Part shown: positions 1 to 8,628 of the stretch, in pieces
How positions within the stretch are numbered: the stretch's first letter is position 1
Layout of the letters: each line of letters opens with the position of its first letter
From: JABDGC01 sp964449835
GTDB taxonomy: Bacteria > Pseudomonadota > Gammaproteobacteria > DSM-16500
DNA: 43,923 nt
Reading direction: 5' to 3'
NCBI GenBank assembly: GCA_964449835.1
Contig: CAYVBZ010000011.1
Span: forward strand, 1-43,923
Notes under the pieces: generated by a model
Seen by the model: only the letters and a program-made list of their open reading frames with translations
What the model was told of the DNA's origin: nothing
Database searches by the model: none
Translations under genes and position numbers: made by a program

Positions 1-653
1 ACTAAGGTTGCGTCAAAGAAGGTGACAATCTTTTTTGGGTGCGCTTGAATAAAATCGAATTCTTCTTCGCAGAAATCACGGATGCCGACTTGAACCAGCT
101 TTGAAAGCGGGGTTTTGGTCATGAGGTTATACATGATCGAGGCATGAGAGTGTTCATAGCCTTCATAGGCCTTGCGGAGGTCTGCGTGGGCGTCGAAATG
201 AAGAATCCCCATTTGGGGATGCTTTTCTAAAAAGGCTTGGATAGCGCCAAATGGCGTTGAGTGGTCTCCGCCGACCAGGCCAACTCGTTTTCCCTGGGCT
301 AATAAGGCTTTGGTCTGAGTATAAACAGAGTGATTGACCTTCTCGCTAAAGTCATTCACTTCCTCGACACTCGCCCCATTCAGAGCGGCCTGGTTGTATT
401 TTTGAATTTCAGGCGCCTCCTCCAGCATGGCAATGCCCGCTTCATAGAATTTGCCTAAGTCCAGGTCATAGAGGTCTACTTGACGACTAGCGGCCAAGAT
501 AGCTTGTGGCCCACGCGAAGTTCCGCCGCCATAAGAGGTGGTGGCCTCCCAGGGAACAGGAATGAGCACCAGTTGCGCTTCAGACGCGGTAAAAGGCAGC
601 CCAAAGATACCTGAATCTTCGCCGGCTGCTTCATTTGGATTGAAAGAAGTCAT
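1..653 (-). CDS. speB: Agmatinase-type ureohydrolase (partial, C-terminus beyond left edge)
   Basis: This arginase/agmatinase-superfamily enzyme most likely hydrolyses agmatine to putrescine and urea in the cytosol. I translated it from an ATG at 651-653 down to base 1 (217 residues). GGDHS lies at about 128-132 and FDAHADLR at about 153-160; these supply the Mn ligands His131, Asp154, His156 and Asp158. The second metal motif (SxDxD..P) and the end of the protein lie beyond the window. It begins 14 bp after speA on the same strand, and the speA stop TAA is part of its AGAGGA ribosome site, so the two are almost certainly co-transcribed. SpeA makes agmatine, which supports agmatinase over arginase or formimidoglutamase; without the C-terminus substrate specificity is inferred from the neighbour. 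Confidence 0.88.
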   Translation of the reverse strand, partial: MTSFNPNEAAGEDSGIFGLPFTASEAQLVLIPVPWEATTSYGGGTSRGPQAILAASRQVDLYDLDLGKFYEAGIAMLEEAPEIQKYNQAALNGASVEEVNDFSEKVNHSVYTQTKALLAQGKRVGLVGGDHSTPFGAIQAFLEKHPQMGILHFDAHADLRKAYEGYEHSHASIMYNLMTKTPLSKLVQVGIRDFCEEEFDFIQAHPKKIVTFFDATL

Positions 654-667
654 CGCAGGGTTTCCTC

Positions 668-2623
668 TTAGGAGCTGGCTTTTTCGGTTTTGACGCTCTT
701 CTTTTTGGGCTTCACCAGAGTTTCAGTGTCTTCTTCCAGGTAGGTGTAGCCTTTTAAACCTTCTGTCAGCGTATACAAAAATTCTTGATGCTGTTTTTTG
801 GAAAGCTTAGCATTGGACAATTGCTGGTGGCATTGTTTCAAGAGCTTTTCCGTATCAAAGTGCACATAACGCAGCACATCATCAACGGTGTCGCCTAACT
901 CAGGTTGCACCAAGCGATAACCGCCTTTTGGTAACAGTTCCACGTGCACAGAGTCGGTGTCACCGAAAAGATTGTGCATGTCTCCCAGAATTTCTTGATA
1001 AGCGCCCACCAAGAAAATACCCAAGAGATAGGGTTTTTCAGGGTTATAAGGCGGTAGTGGCAGGGTGCTTTCCAAACCCTCACCATCGATGTAAGACTTG
1101 ATGCATCCATCGGAGTCACAGGTCAGGTCTTGCAGTGTGACGCGATTGCTGGCTGGTTGATTCAAGCCTGAAATTGGCAAAATTGGAAAGACTTGGTTGA
1201 TGGCCCAAGAGTCTGGTAAAGATTGGAAAACAGAAAAGTTACAAAAGTATTTGTCCGCCAATTTTTCATTGAGCTCGTCTAGAATTTCGCGATGGGAACG
1301 GATTGAGGGATTCAGCACATCGCGGATGCGCATTGCTGTCGCACGATAAATTTGTTCGGCGCGCGCGCGTTCAACGAGCGAGAGCAGGCCAAAGCTGAAC
1401 ATGTTGTTCACCTGGCCAATGTAGTGGCAGATATCATGATAGGTTTCAATGGCTGTGCGCTTAGACACATTTTCATGGCTATAACGCAGGTCTTTAATCA
1501 TTTGCGGTTCATTGCTTTGCGGCGCTTCAAGGTTGTTTAAATCTGCCGAAGAATATTGTTCGCAGCCGATGATGTTGGTAATCAAGAGAGCGTGGTGCGC
1601 AGTCAAAGCGCGGCCAGATTCTGTAATCACATTGGGGTGGGGAAGGTTATACTTATTGCAGGTTTCCATCAAGGTATAGATGATATTGTTCGCATATTCC
1701 TGCATGGAATAGTTTTTGGAGCAAAAGCTGCGGGAATGTGTGCCTTCATAATCAATGCCAAGGCCGCCGCCAACGTCGACAGTTTGTATGTTCGCGCCCA
1801 TGCGTCTTAATTCAGCATAATAGCGCACGCACTCATGCATGCCGCGCTGAATATCGGCAATGTTCGCGATTTGCGAGCCAAGATGAAAATGCAAAACTTG
1901 CAGATGTTCTAACTGATTTTTTTCTCGTAGGCGCTCTAAGATATAAAGCACTTGTTCGGCATAGAAACCAAACTTGGATTTTTCTCCGCCGGTATTTTGC
2001 CAGCGTCCGGCGCCGACTGTGGCAAGACGGATGCGAATGCCCAAAGAAGGTTTGATGCCAAGACGTGCGGCTTCTTCTAGCACTAAATCGAGTTCCGAAA
2101 GCTTTTCCAGAATAATGTAGACTTGTTTACCCAAAGCCTGACCAATCAAGGCCAGACGGATATATTCGCGATCTTTATAACCATTGCAAACAATGAGCGC
2201 ATTCGGCTGCTGTGTTAAGGCCAAGACCGCCATAAGCTCAGGTTTGGAGCCCGCTTCGAGGCCAATGCGATTGTCGCCATGCTGCAAAATAGCATTGACC
2301 ACCGAGGATTGTTGGTTCACTTTGATTGGGTAGACCGCCGTGTATTTTCCTTGATAGTTCGCTTCTTGAATGACATTGGTGAAGGCTTGGCAGAGTTGGT
2401 CCAAGCGTGTTTTCAAAATGTCAGTAAAGCGCACTAAAATAGGGAAGGTGAGGTTGCTCTTTAAAAGTACCTCGCTTAATTCATGCAAATTGATGCTATT
2501 GGGATTTTGTCCGCCCTTCGGAAAGGCGAGCAAGCTGCCTTGCTCATCAACATTAAAAAAGCCGTCGCCCCAATGGTCAATGTTGTAAACTTCCTTCGCG
2601 TCTTGGATCGTCCAGTCAGTCAT
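668..2623 (-). CDS. speA: Biosynthetic arginine decarboxylase
   Basis: This PLP-dependent fold-III enzyme decarboxylates arginine to agmatine, the first step of putrescine synthesis. At 651 residues it is close to E. coli SpeA (about 658). Visible motifs are YPIKVNQ with the PLP lysine at about 101, HFHLGSQI, the glycine-rich phosphate-binding DVGGGLGIDYEG, and CDSDGC with the active-site cysteine contributed across the dimer. The frame is open to 2671, but I chose the ATG at 2621-2623: AGGAG lies 8 nt upstream, and MTDWTIQDAKEVYNIDHWG is how the family normally begins. The upstream extension has no good ribosome site. The gene leads a speA-speB unit for the arginine route to putrescine. Confidence 0.95.
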   Translation of the reverse strand: MTDWTIQDAKEVYNIDHWGDGFFNVDEQGSLLAFPKGGQNPNSINLHELSEVLLKSNLTFPILVRFTDILKTRLDQLCQAFTNVIQEANYQGKYTAVYPIKVNQQSSVVNAILQHGDNRIGLEAGSKPELMAVLALTQQPNALIVCNGYKDREYIRLALIGQALGKQVYIILEKLSELDLVLEEAARLGIKPSLGIRIRLATVGAGRWQNTGGEKSKFGFYAEQVLYILERLREKNQLEHLQVLHFHLGSQIANIADIQRGMHECVRYYAELRRMGANIQTVDVGGGLGIDYEGTHSRSFCSKNYSMQEYANNIIYTLMETCNKYNLPHPNVITESGRALTAHHALLITNIIGCEQYSSADLNNLEAPQSNEPQMIKDLRYSHENVSKRTAIETYHDICHYIGQVNNMFSFGLLSLVERARAEQIYRATAMRIRDVLNPSIRSHREILDELNEKLADKYFCNFSVFQSLPDSWAINQVFPILPISGLNQPASNRVTLQDLTCDSDGCIKSYIDGEGLESTLPLPPYNPEKPYLLGIFLVGAYQEILGDMHNLFGDTDSVHVELLPKGGYRLVQPELGDTVDDVLRYVHFDTEKLLKQCHQQLSNAKLSKKQHQEFLYTLTEGLKGYTYLEEDTETLVKPKKKSVKTEKASS

Positions 2624-2710
2624 TTTCTTTACTCCTGCCAAAATTGTTCGCTGCTTGGCTGTTTGCCCCAAGGCTTGTTAGCTAGCCAGCAAGGTTAATC
2701 CGATCAATTC

Positions 2711-2886
2711 TGTCATTGCGAGGAGCTGTCATTGCGAGCGTAGCCAAGGCCAATTTGGGGCGGGTAAATTGCCCGTATCGGGTGTGGGAAAAAAGANNNN
2801 NNNNNNTTGCGCTTCCGCTAACCCGGCAAAAAACACACGCAATTTGGGGGGGTGACTACTTCGCCGTTAGTGCTTCTCGCAATGAC
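2711..2886. repeat. Inverted-repeat-bounded intergenic repeat element interrupted by an assembly gap
   Basis: The region between speA and the aminotransferase gene contains TGTCATTGCGAG twice in direct orientation (2711-2722 and 2727-2738). Its near-perfect inverse CTCGCAATGAC is at 2876-2886. Inside are two copies of CAATTTGGGG (2751-2760 and from about 2840). The layout, with inverted ends around a non-coding core, resembles a small dispersed palindromic element. TCATTGCGAG-type repeats are known to recur in many bacterial genomes. The true length is unknown because ten Ns interrupt the core. I see no gene here. Confidence 0.55.
2797..2806. other. Assembly gap (10 N)
   Basis: Ten consecutive unresolved bases. 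A run of exactly ten is usually a scaffolding placeholder, so the real distance between flanks is not known. It falls inside the repeat-like intergenic element, consistent with repeat copies breaking the assembly. Confidence 0.97.
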
Positions 2887-2901
2887 GACTGATGTCGTGT
2901 T

Positions 2902-4089
2902 CTATAATTTTCTAATCGCTTCTCCCATTCGTTTCATGGCTTCCTCCAAGTTTTCCGTGGAGGTCGCAAAAGAAAGCCGGATATGGCCAGGGGCGCCGAA
3001 GGCGGAGCCAGGCACCACTGCAATATTGGCTTCTTTCAATAAATAATCACCAAATTCAAGGTCTGTTGTCATCGTTGCAGATTGGTATAACACATCTTGA
3101 ACGCAAGGAAAACTATAAAATGCGCCGTCGCTTGCGAGGCATTTTATGCCTGGCATTTTTTGAAGTTCCGGCAGAATTAAATCGTGCCTCGCTTTGAAAG
3201 CACGGGCCATGACGGTAATGCTGGTTTGGTCGCCATTAAGCGCCTCTACTGCGGCGGCTTGCGCGATGCTGGTGGGGTTCGAGGTGCTTTGGGATTGAAT
3301 TGTTTTCATGGCTGTAATTAGTTTTTCAGGGCCTGCGGCAAAGCCAATGCGCCAACCCGTCATGGCATAAGCTTTAGAGACGCCATTAACGATAACACAG
3401 CGGTCGTAAAGCTCGGGGCAAACATTGAGGATATTGGTAAAAGGCCCATTATTCCAAAGAATATGCTCATAAATATCATCGGAAATCACGATAATATCAG
3501 GATATTTTAGCAGGACTTCAGCAAAGGTTTTTAATTCAGCTGCGGAATAGGCAATGCCCGTCGGGTTGCCGGGACTATTAATGATAAGCGCCCGTGTTTT
3601 CGGCGTGATGGCCGCTTCTAATTGTTCCGCTGTCATTTTGAAATGGCTATTGATATCGGTGTTCACAATCACCGGCTTGGCTTCCACAATTTTGACCATG
3701 TCCGGGTAAGAGACCCAGTAGGGCGCTGGAATAATGATTTCGTCGCCGGGATTCAAAAGGGCCGTAAAAAGGTTAAATAAACTATGCTTCGCCCCGCAAG
3801 AGACCAGAATTTGTTTCGGCTGGTACTCAAGCTTATTTTCCTTCGAAAATTTGTTGATAATGGCCTGTTTCAGGGGTTTGATACCATCGACCGCGGTGTA
3901 TTTAGTAAAACCTTCCTGAAGCGCCTTAATCGCAGCGTCTTTGATGTGCTGTGGCGTGTCAAAATCAGGCTCCCCGACGGTTAAATTAATAATGGGTTTG
4001 CCCTGGGCCAAAAGCTCGTCGGCGCGTTGCGAGAGCGCTAAGGTCGGAGAAGGCTTAATCGAGCTAACACGCTTTGCTAATTCTTTCAT
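2902..4089 (-). CDS. aspC: Aspartate aminotransferase (class I PLP aminotransferase)
   Basis: This cytosolic enzyme interconverts aspartate plus 2-oxoglutarate with oxaloacetate plus glutamate. The 395-residue protein shows NSPGNPTG (171-178), SDDIYEHI with the conserved Asp/Tyr pair that contacts the cofactor (204/207), and SKAYAMTGWRIGF with the PLP lysine at about 239. The length and the N-terminal INLTVGEPDFDTP fit the I-gamma subgroup (often named aspB or aatA) rather than E. coli AspC, so the symbol is by function. Its ATG overlaps the stop of the ferredoxin gene as ATGA, and AGAGGAAG precedes it, suggesting translational coupling in a metG - ferredoxin - aminotransferase operon. Related enzymes can also use prephenate or other keto acids, so substrate range is inferred. 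Confidence 0.88.
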   Translation of the reverse strand: MKELAKRVSSIKPSPTLALSQRADELLAQGKPIINLTVGEPDFDTPQHIKDAAIKALQEGFTKYTAVDGIKPLKQAIINKFSKENKLEYQPKQILVSCGAKHSLFNLFTALLNPGDEIIIPAPYWVSYPDMVKIVEAKPVIVNTDINSHFKMTAEQLEAAITPKTRALIINSPGNPTGIAYSAAELKTFAEVLLKYPDIIVISDDIYEHILWNNGPFTNILNVCPELYDRCVIVNGVSKAYAMTGWRIGFAAGPEKLITAMKTIQSQSTSNPTSIAQAAAVEALNGDQTSITVMARAFKARHDLILPELQKMPGIKCLASDGAFYSFPCVQDVLYQSATMTTDLEFGDYLLKEANIAVVPGSAFGAPGHIRLSFATSTENLEEAMKRMGEAIRKL

Positions 4090-4511
4090 GACTTCCTCTT
4101 TTGTTTCATTCTGTTAATGGCCAGCCGTATGTAGGCTTTTCTTTCTTCTAGCTCTGGCGGCGCGGCTGTAAGCAAACTGGCCAGGCTAGGGTACTGTTGT
4201 TCTTGATCATTTTGCAAGCGTTTTTGTCGTGCCGCATAGCGCTTTTTGATGTGGGCGGCCCGCTGTTTTCGGGCTTCAGGGGATTTAGGTTGAGCTGCGG
4301 TTTCGCTGGGAGAGACCAGATCTATACAGTCAACGGGGCAAGGCGGGAGACAAAGCTTACAGCCAATACATTCCTCGGCAATGACCGTATGCATTTGCCG
4401 GGCGCTGCCCAAGATCGCATCCACAGGGCAAGCTTGGATGCACTTCGCGCAGCCAATACATTCCGCTTCCCGGATCACCGCGAGCGGTCTAGGCCGGTGT
4501 TGCTCGCTCAC
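4086..4511 (-). CDS. RnfB-like 2[4Fe-4S] ferredoxin, N-terminally short
   Basis: This is a small electron-transfer protein with two CxxCxxCxxxCP clusters: CIGCAKCIQACP and CIGCKLCLPPCP. The stretch RPLAVIREAECIGCAKCIQ closely resembles the C-terminal ferredoxin part of RnfB/RsxB. It lacks RnfB's N-terminal membrane anchor and the preceding Fe-S domain, and carries a basic Arg/Lys/Gln-rich tail of about 70 residues. No rnfA, C, D, G or E lies nearby. I chose the GTG at 4511 because it overlaps the metG stop as GTGA. An upstream GTG at 4559 is also in frame and would give 157 residues with a 52-bp overlap; neither has a clear ribosome site. It could feed electrons to an unknown partner or be a relic of an rnf cluster. 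Confidence 0.75.
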   Translation of the reverse strand: MSEQHRPRPLAVIREAECIGCAKCIQACPVDAILGSARQMHTVIAEECIGCKLCLPPCPVDCIDLVSPSETAAQPKSPEARKQRAAHIKKRYAARQKRLQNDQEQQYPSLASLLTAAPPELEERKAYIRLAINRMKQKRKS

Positions 4512-6532
4512 TTGACTGTCATGCCGGGCTTCGCTCCGGAATCTGGGCTGATCAGCCACAATTCGCCGCTACCGCTGCCTGCTGCAAGGACCATGCCTTC
4601 AGAGACCCCAAAACGCATTTTACGCGGTGCTAAATTCGCGACTACCACGACAAAACGGCCGATGAGCTGTTCGGGCTGATAGGCAGATTTAATGCCCGCA
4701 ATCACCTGGCGTTTCTGGTCTCCCAAGTCGACCTGTAAGCGCAGCAATTTGTCAGCGCCTTCAATGTGTTCCGCGTGAAGAATTTGGGCGACACGCAAAT
4801 CAATTTTGGAAAAATCGTCAATGGAAATTTCGGACTTACTGGCTGGCGCTTCCTTTTCCTGCGGTTTGGTTTGCGGCGCACGGTTAGTGTCGAGGTCAGA
4901 CTGGGCTTCTGCCTTGAGGCCGGCAATTTGCTTTTCTTCGATGCGAGTCATAAGCGGCGTATACTCCTGAATGCGATGGTTAAGAAGGGGCTGTTTGCTA
5001 TCTACCCAACGAAAAGAAGTCACATTCAAAAAGACTTCAACATTTTTCGCCGTTCGGGGCAGCACGGGTTTTAGATAAATGGCCAAGAGCCGGAAAAGAT
5101 TGAGACCCAAGGTGCAAATTGCCTGCACTTCTGGCAAGCGTTTTTCATCCTTACACAGGGCCCAAGGTTTTTTCTCATCAATATATTGGTTGGCGCGGTC
5201 GGCGAGCGCCATGATCTGACGCATGGCATGGCTGGAATCCAGGGTTTCAAATCGTTCAGCAATTTCATCGCCTGCGTCCACAAAACTCTGATAAAGTGCG
5301 GGTTCACTCAATTCGCTTGCAAGCCGGCCCTCAAAAAAGCGCGTGATGAAGCTCGCCGTGCGACTGGCGATATTCACAAATTTACCCACCAAATCCGAAT
5401 TAACGCGGCTTAAAAAGTCGCGATAGCTGAGGTCCAGGTCTTCAATGCGGCTCGAAAGCTTAGCAGCAAAATAATAACGTAAATATTCGGGATTCAAATG
5501 GTTCAAATAGGTGCGCGCCTTAATGAAGGTGCCCCGTGATTTTGACATTTTCTGTCCGTCAATGGTCAAGAAACCATGTACAAAAATAGCCGTGGGTTTG
5601 CGGAAAGACGCGCCGGTCAGAAGCGCTGGCCAAAAGAGCGCATGAAAATACATAATATCTTTGCCGATAAAATGATAAAGTTCCGTCCCGCTGTTTTGGC
5701 CCCAATATTCGTCAAAGGAGAGGTCTTTCCGCTGGGCGCAGAGATTTTTAAAGCTCGCCATATAGCCGATGGGCGCGTCCAGCCAACAATAATAATATTT
5801 GTCCGCCTCTCCCGGAATTTTAAAGCCGAAATAGGGTGCATCTCGCGAAATGTCCCATTCTTGCAGGCCGTCTTTGAACCACTCATCCAATTTATTCGTG
5901 ACCTGTTCCTGCAAATGACCACCGCGCGTCCAGGCATGCAAGGCTTGTTCGTAGTTTTTTAGTTTGAAAAAGTAATGATCGGACTCTTTTTCAATGGGCT
6001 TTGCGCCGGACAAAGTGGAATAAGGGTTTTTTAATTCCGTTGGTGCATAGGTGGCGCCGCAGACTTCACAATTGTCGCCGTATTGGTCCTTGGCGCTGCA
6101 ACGTGGGCATTCTCCCTTGATGAAGCGGTCCGGGAGAAACATCTTTTTTTCGGGGTCATAGGCCTGTTTGATCCGGTGCTTTGCAATGTTACCGCCTTCA
6201 AGATGACGCTCAAAAAAGAGATCGGCCAGGGCTTGATTTTCGGGGGAGTGGGTCGTGTAGTAATTGTCGACCTCGATAATAAAATCGTTTAAATCCCGAT
6301 GGTGCTCTTCGCGCAACTGACTCACCAAAGCTTCCGGCGCTAAATTCACTTTTTCCGCCTGAATCATAATCGGCGTGCCATGGGCATCGCAGCCCGAAAT
6401 GAAGGTGCATTCATGGCCGCGCATTCTTTGAAAGCGGACCCAAATATCGGCCTGAATATTATCGACCAAATGGCCGAGATGCATGGAGCCATTGGCATAG
6501 GTAAGCGCGGTGGTGACTAAAATTTTACGCAT
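4508..6532 (-). CDS. metG: Methionyl-tRNA synthetase
   Basis: This class I aminoacyl-tRNA synthetase charges tRNA-Met in the cytosol. Over 674 residues it shows the HIGH-type motif as HLGH (18-21), a zinc knuckle with cysteines at 142, 145, 155 and 158, and KMSKS at 328-332. A C-terminal tRNA-binding OB-fold domain begins near IDDFSKIDLRVAQI (about residue 570 on) and supports dimerisation. The length matches the dimeric E. coli type. It heads a leftward run with the RnfB-like ferredoxin and the aminotransferase. In enterobacteria metG lies divergently beside apbC/mrp; here nudC is inserted between them. Confidence 0.97.
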   Translation of the reverse strand: MRKILVTTALTYANGSMHLGHLVDNIQADIWVRFQRMRGHECTFISGCDAHGTPIMIQAEKVNLAPEALVSQLREEHHRDLNDFIIEVDNYYTTHSPENQALADLFFERHLEGGNIAKHRIKQAYDPEKKMFLPDRFIKGECPRCSAKDQYGDNCEVCGATYAPTELKNPYSTLSGAKPIEKESDHYFFKLKNYEQALHAWTRGGHLQEQVTNKLDEWFKDGLQEWDISRDAPYFGFKIPGEADKYYYCWLDAPIGYMASFKNLCAQRKDLSFDEYWGQNSGTELYHFIGKDIMYFHALFWPALLTGASFRKPTAIFVHGFLTIDGQKMSKSRGTFIKARTYLNHLNPEYLRYYFAAKLSSRIEDLDLSYRDFLSRVNSDLVGKFVNIASRTASFITRFFEGRLASELSEPALYQSFVDAGDEIAERFETLDSSHAMRQIMALADRANQYIDEKKPWALCKDEKRLPEVQAICTLGLNLFRLLAIYLKPVLPRTAKNVEVFLNVTSFRWVDSKQPLLNHRIQEYTPLMTRIEEKQIAGLKAEAQSDLDTNRAPQTKPQEKEAPASKSEISIDDFSKIDLRVAQILHAEHIEGADKLLRLQVDLGDQKRQVIAGIKSAYQPEQLIGRFVVVVANLAPRKMRFGVSEGMVLAAGSGSGELWLISPDSGAKPGMTVK

Positions 6533-6595
6533 AAGTGTTTAATCTGATTTTGATTAGGGTTTGGAAATAGTAGTGTATATGGAGAGAGGGTGCAA

Positions 6596-7435
6596 TCACT
6601 CCTCCTCTAAATACGCCTCAATCAATCTCCTAGAAATCCCCAGTCGCATCGGCAAAGGCGGCAATTTGTCCCGTTTAAACCACTGTGCATCCTCAAGCTC
6701 CACCCGATCAATTTCCAGCTCGCCACTGCCATACTCCGCGCGAAAACCCAGCATCAGGGAATTAGGAAAAGGCCAGGGCTGAGAAAAACAATAACGCACA
6801 TTTTTAACCGTGATTTTGACCTCCTCCTTCACTTCCCGAAAAACTGCATTTTCCGCCGATTCACCCGGCTCGATAAAACCAGCCAAGGCACTATAAATTC
6901 CAGGTTGAAAATGCGGAGAACGCGCAAGTAGAAGTTCTGGGCCGCGGGCCACTAAAACAATGACGCAAGGGTAGAGCTGTGGGTAGGAGAGATAATGACA
7001 CTCAGGACAATATTTCGCGCGCTCATCCGATTTATCAACTGTTTCCGTACCACAGCACCCACAGTAACGATGCGTGGAGCGCCAATAATGCAATTGACGT
7101 CCGAGACCCGCAATCCGAAAAAGCGGCCAGCTCAAAGTTTCATGACACAAGCGGACATTCCGGAAAAGAAAATCATCCATCACCCCGCCTTCCTGGGGTG
7201 GTGCGCTTAATAGAAGACAAGCTTGGCCTTGATAGTCCCCAAAGTGATATAGATCCACTTTATCATTTCCAATCAAAGACTTGAGCTGCTTCCATTGAGG
7301 CAACTGCCCTTCTTTCGTCAAAAGCAGATTATTTTCAGAATAGCAAAACAGATAGTCGCCGCCTGCGGGTTGTTCGCAAAGCCCATGCCGATTGATAAAT
7401 CCTTGCGGTTTAAAGTTTTCGATCATCACAGCCAT
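6596..7435 (-). CDS. nudC: NAD(H) pyrophosphatase / RNA deNADding Nudix hydrolase
   Basis: NudC cleaves NADH/NAD+ to NMN and AMP and can remove NAD caps from RNA. The protein (279 residues) has a zinc ribbon with Cys125, Cys128, Cys143 and Cys146. The Nudix box begins at Gly186 (G-x5-E192-x7-REVKEEV), and SQPWPFP follows at 218-224, the signature that separates NADH pyrophosphatases from other Nudix enzymes. Length is slightly above E. coli NudC (257). There are two in-frame ATG codons at the start (7435 and 7426); neither has a strong ribosome site, though a GAG sits 8 nt before the second. It is divergent from apbC across a 76-bp promoter region. Confidence 0.94.
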   Translation of the reverse strand: MAVMIENFKPQGFINRHGLCEQPAGGDYLFCYSENNLLLTKEGQLPQWKQLKSLIGNDKVDLYHFGDYQGQACLLLSAPPQEGGVMDDFLFRNVRLCHETLSWPLFRIAGLGRQLHYWRSTHRYCGCCGTETVDKSDERAKYCPECHYLSYPQLYPCVIVLVARGPELLLARSPHFQPGIYSALAGFIEPGESAENAVFREVKEEVKITVKNVRYCFSQPWPFPNSLMLGFRAEYGSGELEIDRVELEDAQWFKRDKLPPLPMRLGISRRLIEAYLEEE

Positions 7436-7475
7436 CTCGGTTGTTCTGGACTTTGGCCATTTAAAAAAATACCGG

Positions 7476-7504
7476 GTGACAGGCCCCCTCCTCTAGTGTA
7501 TACA
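7476..7504 (+). promoter_or_regulatory. Candidate sigma-70 promoter for apbC (possibly leaderless)
   Basis: GTGACA at 7476-7481 matches the -35 consensus in five of six positions. TATACA at 7499-7504 follows after exactly 17 bp. The predicted start of transcription, about 7 nt downstream, coincides with the apbC ATG at 7512. No purine-rich ribosome site lies in the 25 nt before that ATG. Confidence 0.45.
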
Positions 7505-7511
7505 GTACCCT

Positions 7512-8600
7512 ATGATACAAGCAACCACAGCTGCTGAAGTCGAAGCCAAGCTGCGAACCTATTCTGATCCTGACTTGTCTTGTGACCTCCTGACAGCCAA
7601 AGCAATTAAAAACCTGGACCTGACGGCAGACCAGCTTACGCTGGAAATCGTGCTGGGTTATCCCATGCAAAGTGTTCGTGAGGAACGGCTTGCCTCTTTG
7701 CAAGCTTTTTTACATTCCTCCTTTCCGGACAAAAAAATCGAAATAAAGCTGGATTCGCGGATTGAAACGCATGTCGGCCAAAGTACACTCAAGGCCTTGC
7801 CGGGAATTAAGAATATGATTGCGGTCGCTTCCGGCAAGGGCGGCGTCGGGAAATCAACGGTCGCGGTTAATCTGGCGCTGGCACTCGCGCAGGAAGGGGC
7901 TTCTGTCGGTCTGTTAGATGCCGATATTTATGGCCCCAGTCTGCCGACTATGCTGGGTATCCAGTCCCGCCCAGAAATTCGTGACAAGAAAAAAATCATG
8001 CCGATCAAAATACTGGGACTTCAGGCCATGTCGATCGGTTTGTTAGTGGATGAAAGCGCAGCTGTCGTTTGGCGCGGCCCTATGATTAGCATGGCTTTGC
8101 AGCAGCTGCTAAATGATACGCAATGGGAAGCCTTGGATTATTTGGTCATCGACTTGCCGCCGGGGACCGGCGATATCCAATTGACCTTGGCGCAAAAAAT
8201 CCCAGTGAGCGGCGCAGTGCTCGTCACAACGCCGCAAGAAATTGCCTTAAAAGACGTTCGCCGCGCCTGCGCCATGTTTGAAAAACTGAAGGTACCGATC
8301 TTAGGCGTGGTTGAAAACATGGCTGGACACCTCTGCGCGAACTGCGGTCATCAAGAAGCCGTTTTTGGCGAGGGAGGGGCTGAGCAGCTGGCCGCGGAAT
8401 TTAAGTCCCAGGTGCTAAGCCGTTTTCCCTTAGATCGGCTATTAGGCGAAGAGACAGATAGTGGTGTGCCCCCGGTTGCGAAAACACCAGAGGGTGCCTA
8501 TGCCCGTCAATTTCGACAACTGGCGAGGCGCCTCGCCGCGCAGCTGTCCTTGCAAGCCACAAGTTATTCGCATAAATTTCCTCAAATAAAGGTGGAATAA
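7512..8600 (+). CDS. apbC: Iron-sulfur cluster carrier ATPase ApbC/Mrp
   Basis: This Mrp/NBP35-family P-loop ATPase carries and delivers [4Fe-4S] clusters to apoproteins. It has an N-terminal MIP18/DUF59-like domain (about residues 1-80), a deviant Walker A SGKGGVGKST (107-116), DADIYGPS (137-144), and the CxxC cluster ligand pair Cys275/Cys278 in CANCG. At 362 residues it is typical of the proteobacterial form. There is no alternative ATG until residue 52, so the start at 7512 is firm although it lacks a Shine-Dalgarno. The next gene, dcd, follows after 28 bp; apbC-dcd adjacency is common in gammaproteobacteria. Confidence 0.95.
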   Translation: MIQATTAAEVEAKLRTYSDPDLSCDLLTAKAIKNLDLTADQLTLEIVLGYPMQSVREERLASLQAFLHSSFPDKKIEIKLDSRIETHVGQSTLKALPGIKNMIAVASGKGGVGKSTVAVNLALALAQEGASVGLLDADIYGPSLPTMLGIQSRPEIRDKKKIMPIKILGLQAMSIGLLVDESAAVVWRGPMISMALQQLLNDTQWEALDYLVIDLPPGTGDIQLTLAQKIPVSGAVLVTTPQEIALKDVRRACAMFEKLKVPILGVVENMAGHLCANCGHQEAVFGEGGAEQLAAEFKSQVLSRFPLDRLLGEETDSGVPPVAKTPEGAYARQFRQLARRLAAQLSLQATSYSHKFPQIKVE

Positions 8601-8628
8601 TTTTAAAATAATACGGGAGCCTGAAGCT

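Noticed and set aside
1352..2055. Several open frames on the plus strand inside speA
   Set aside because: They lie antisense to a clear full-length arginine decarboxylase and show no family motif.
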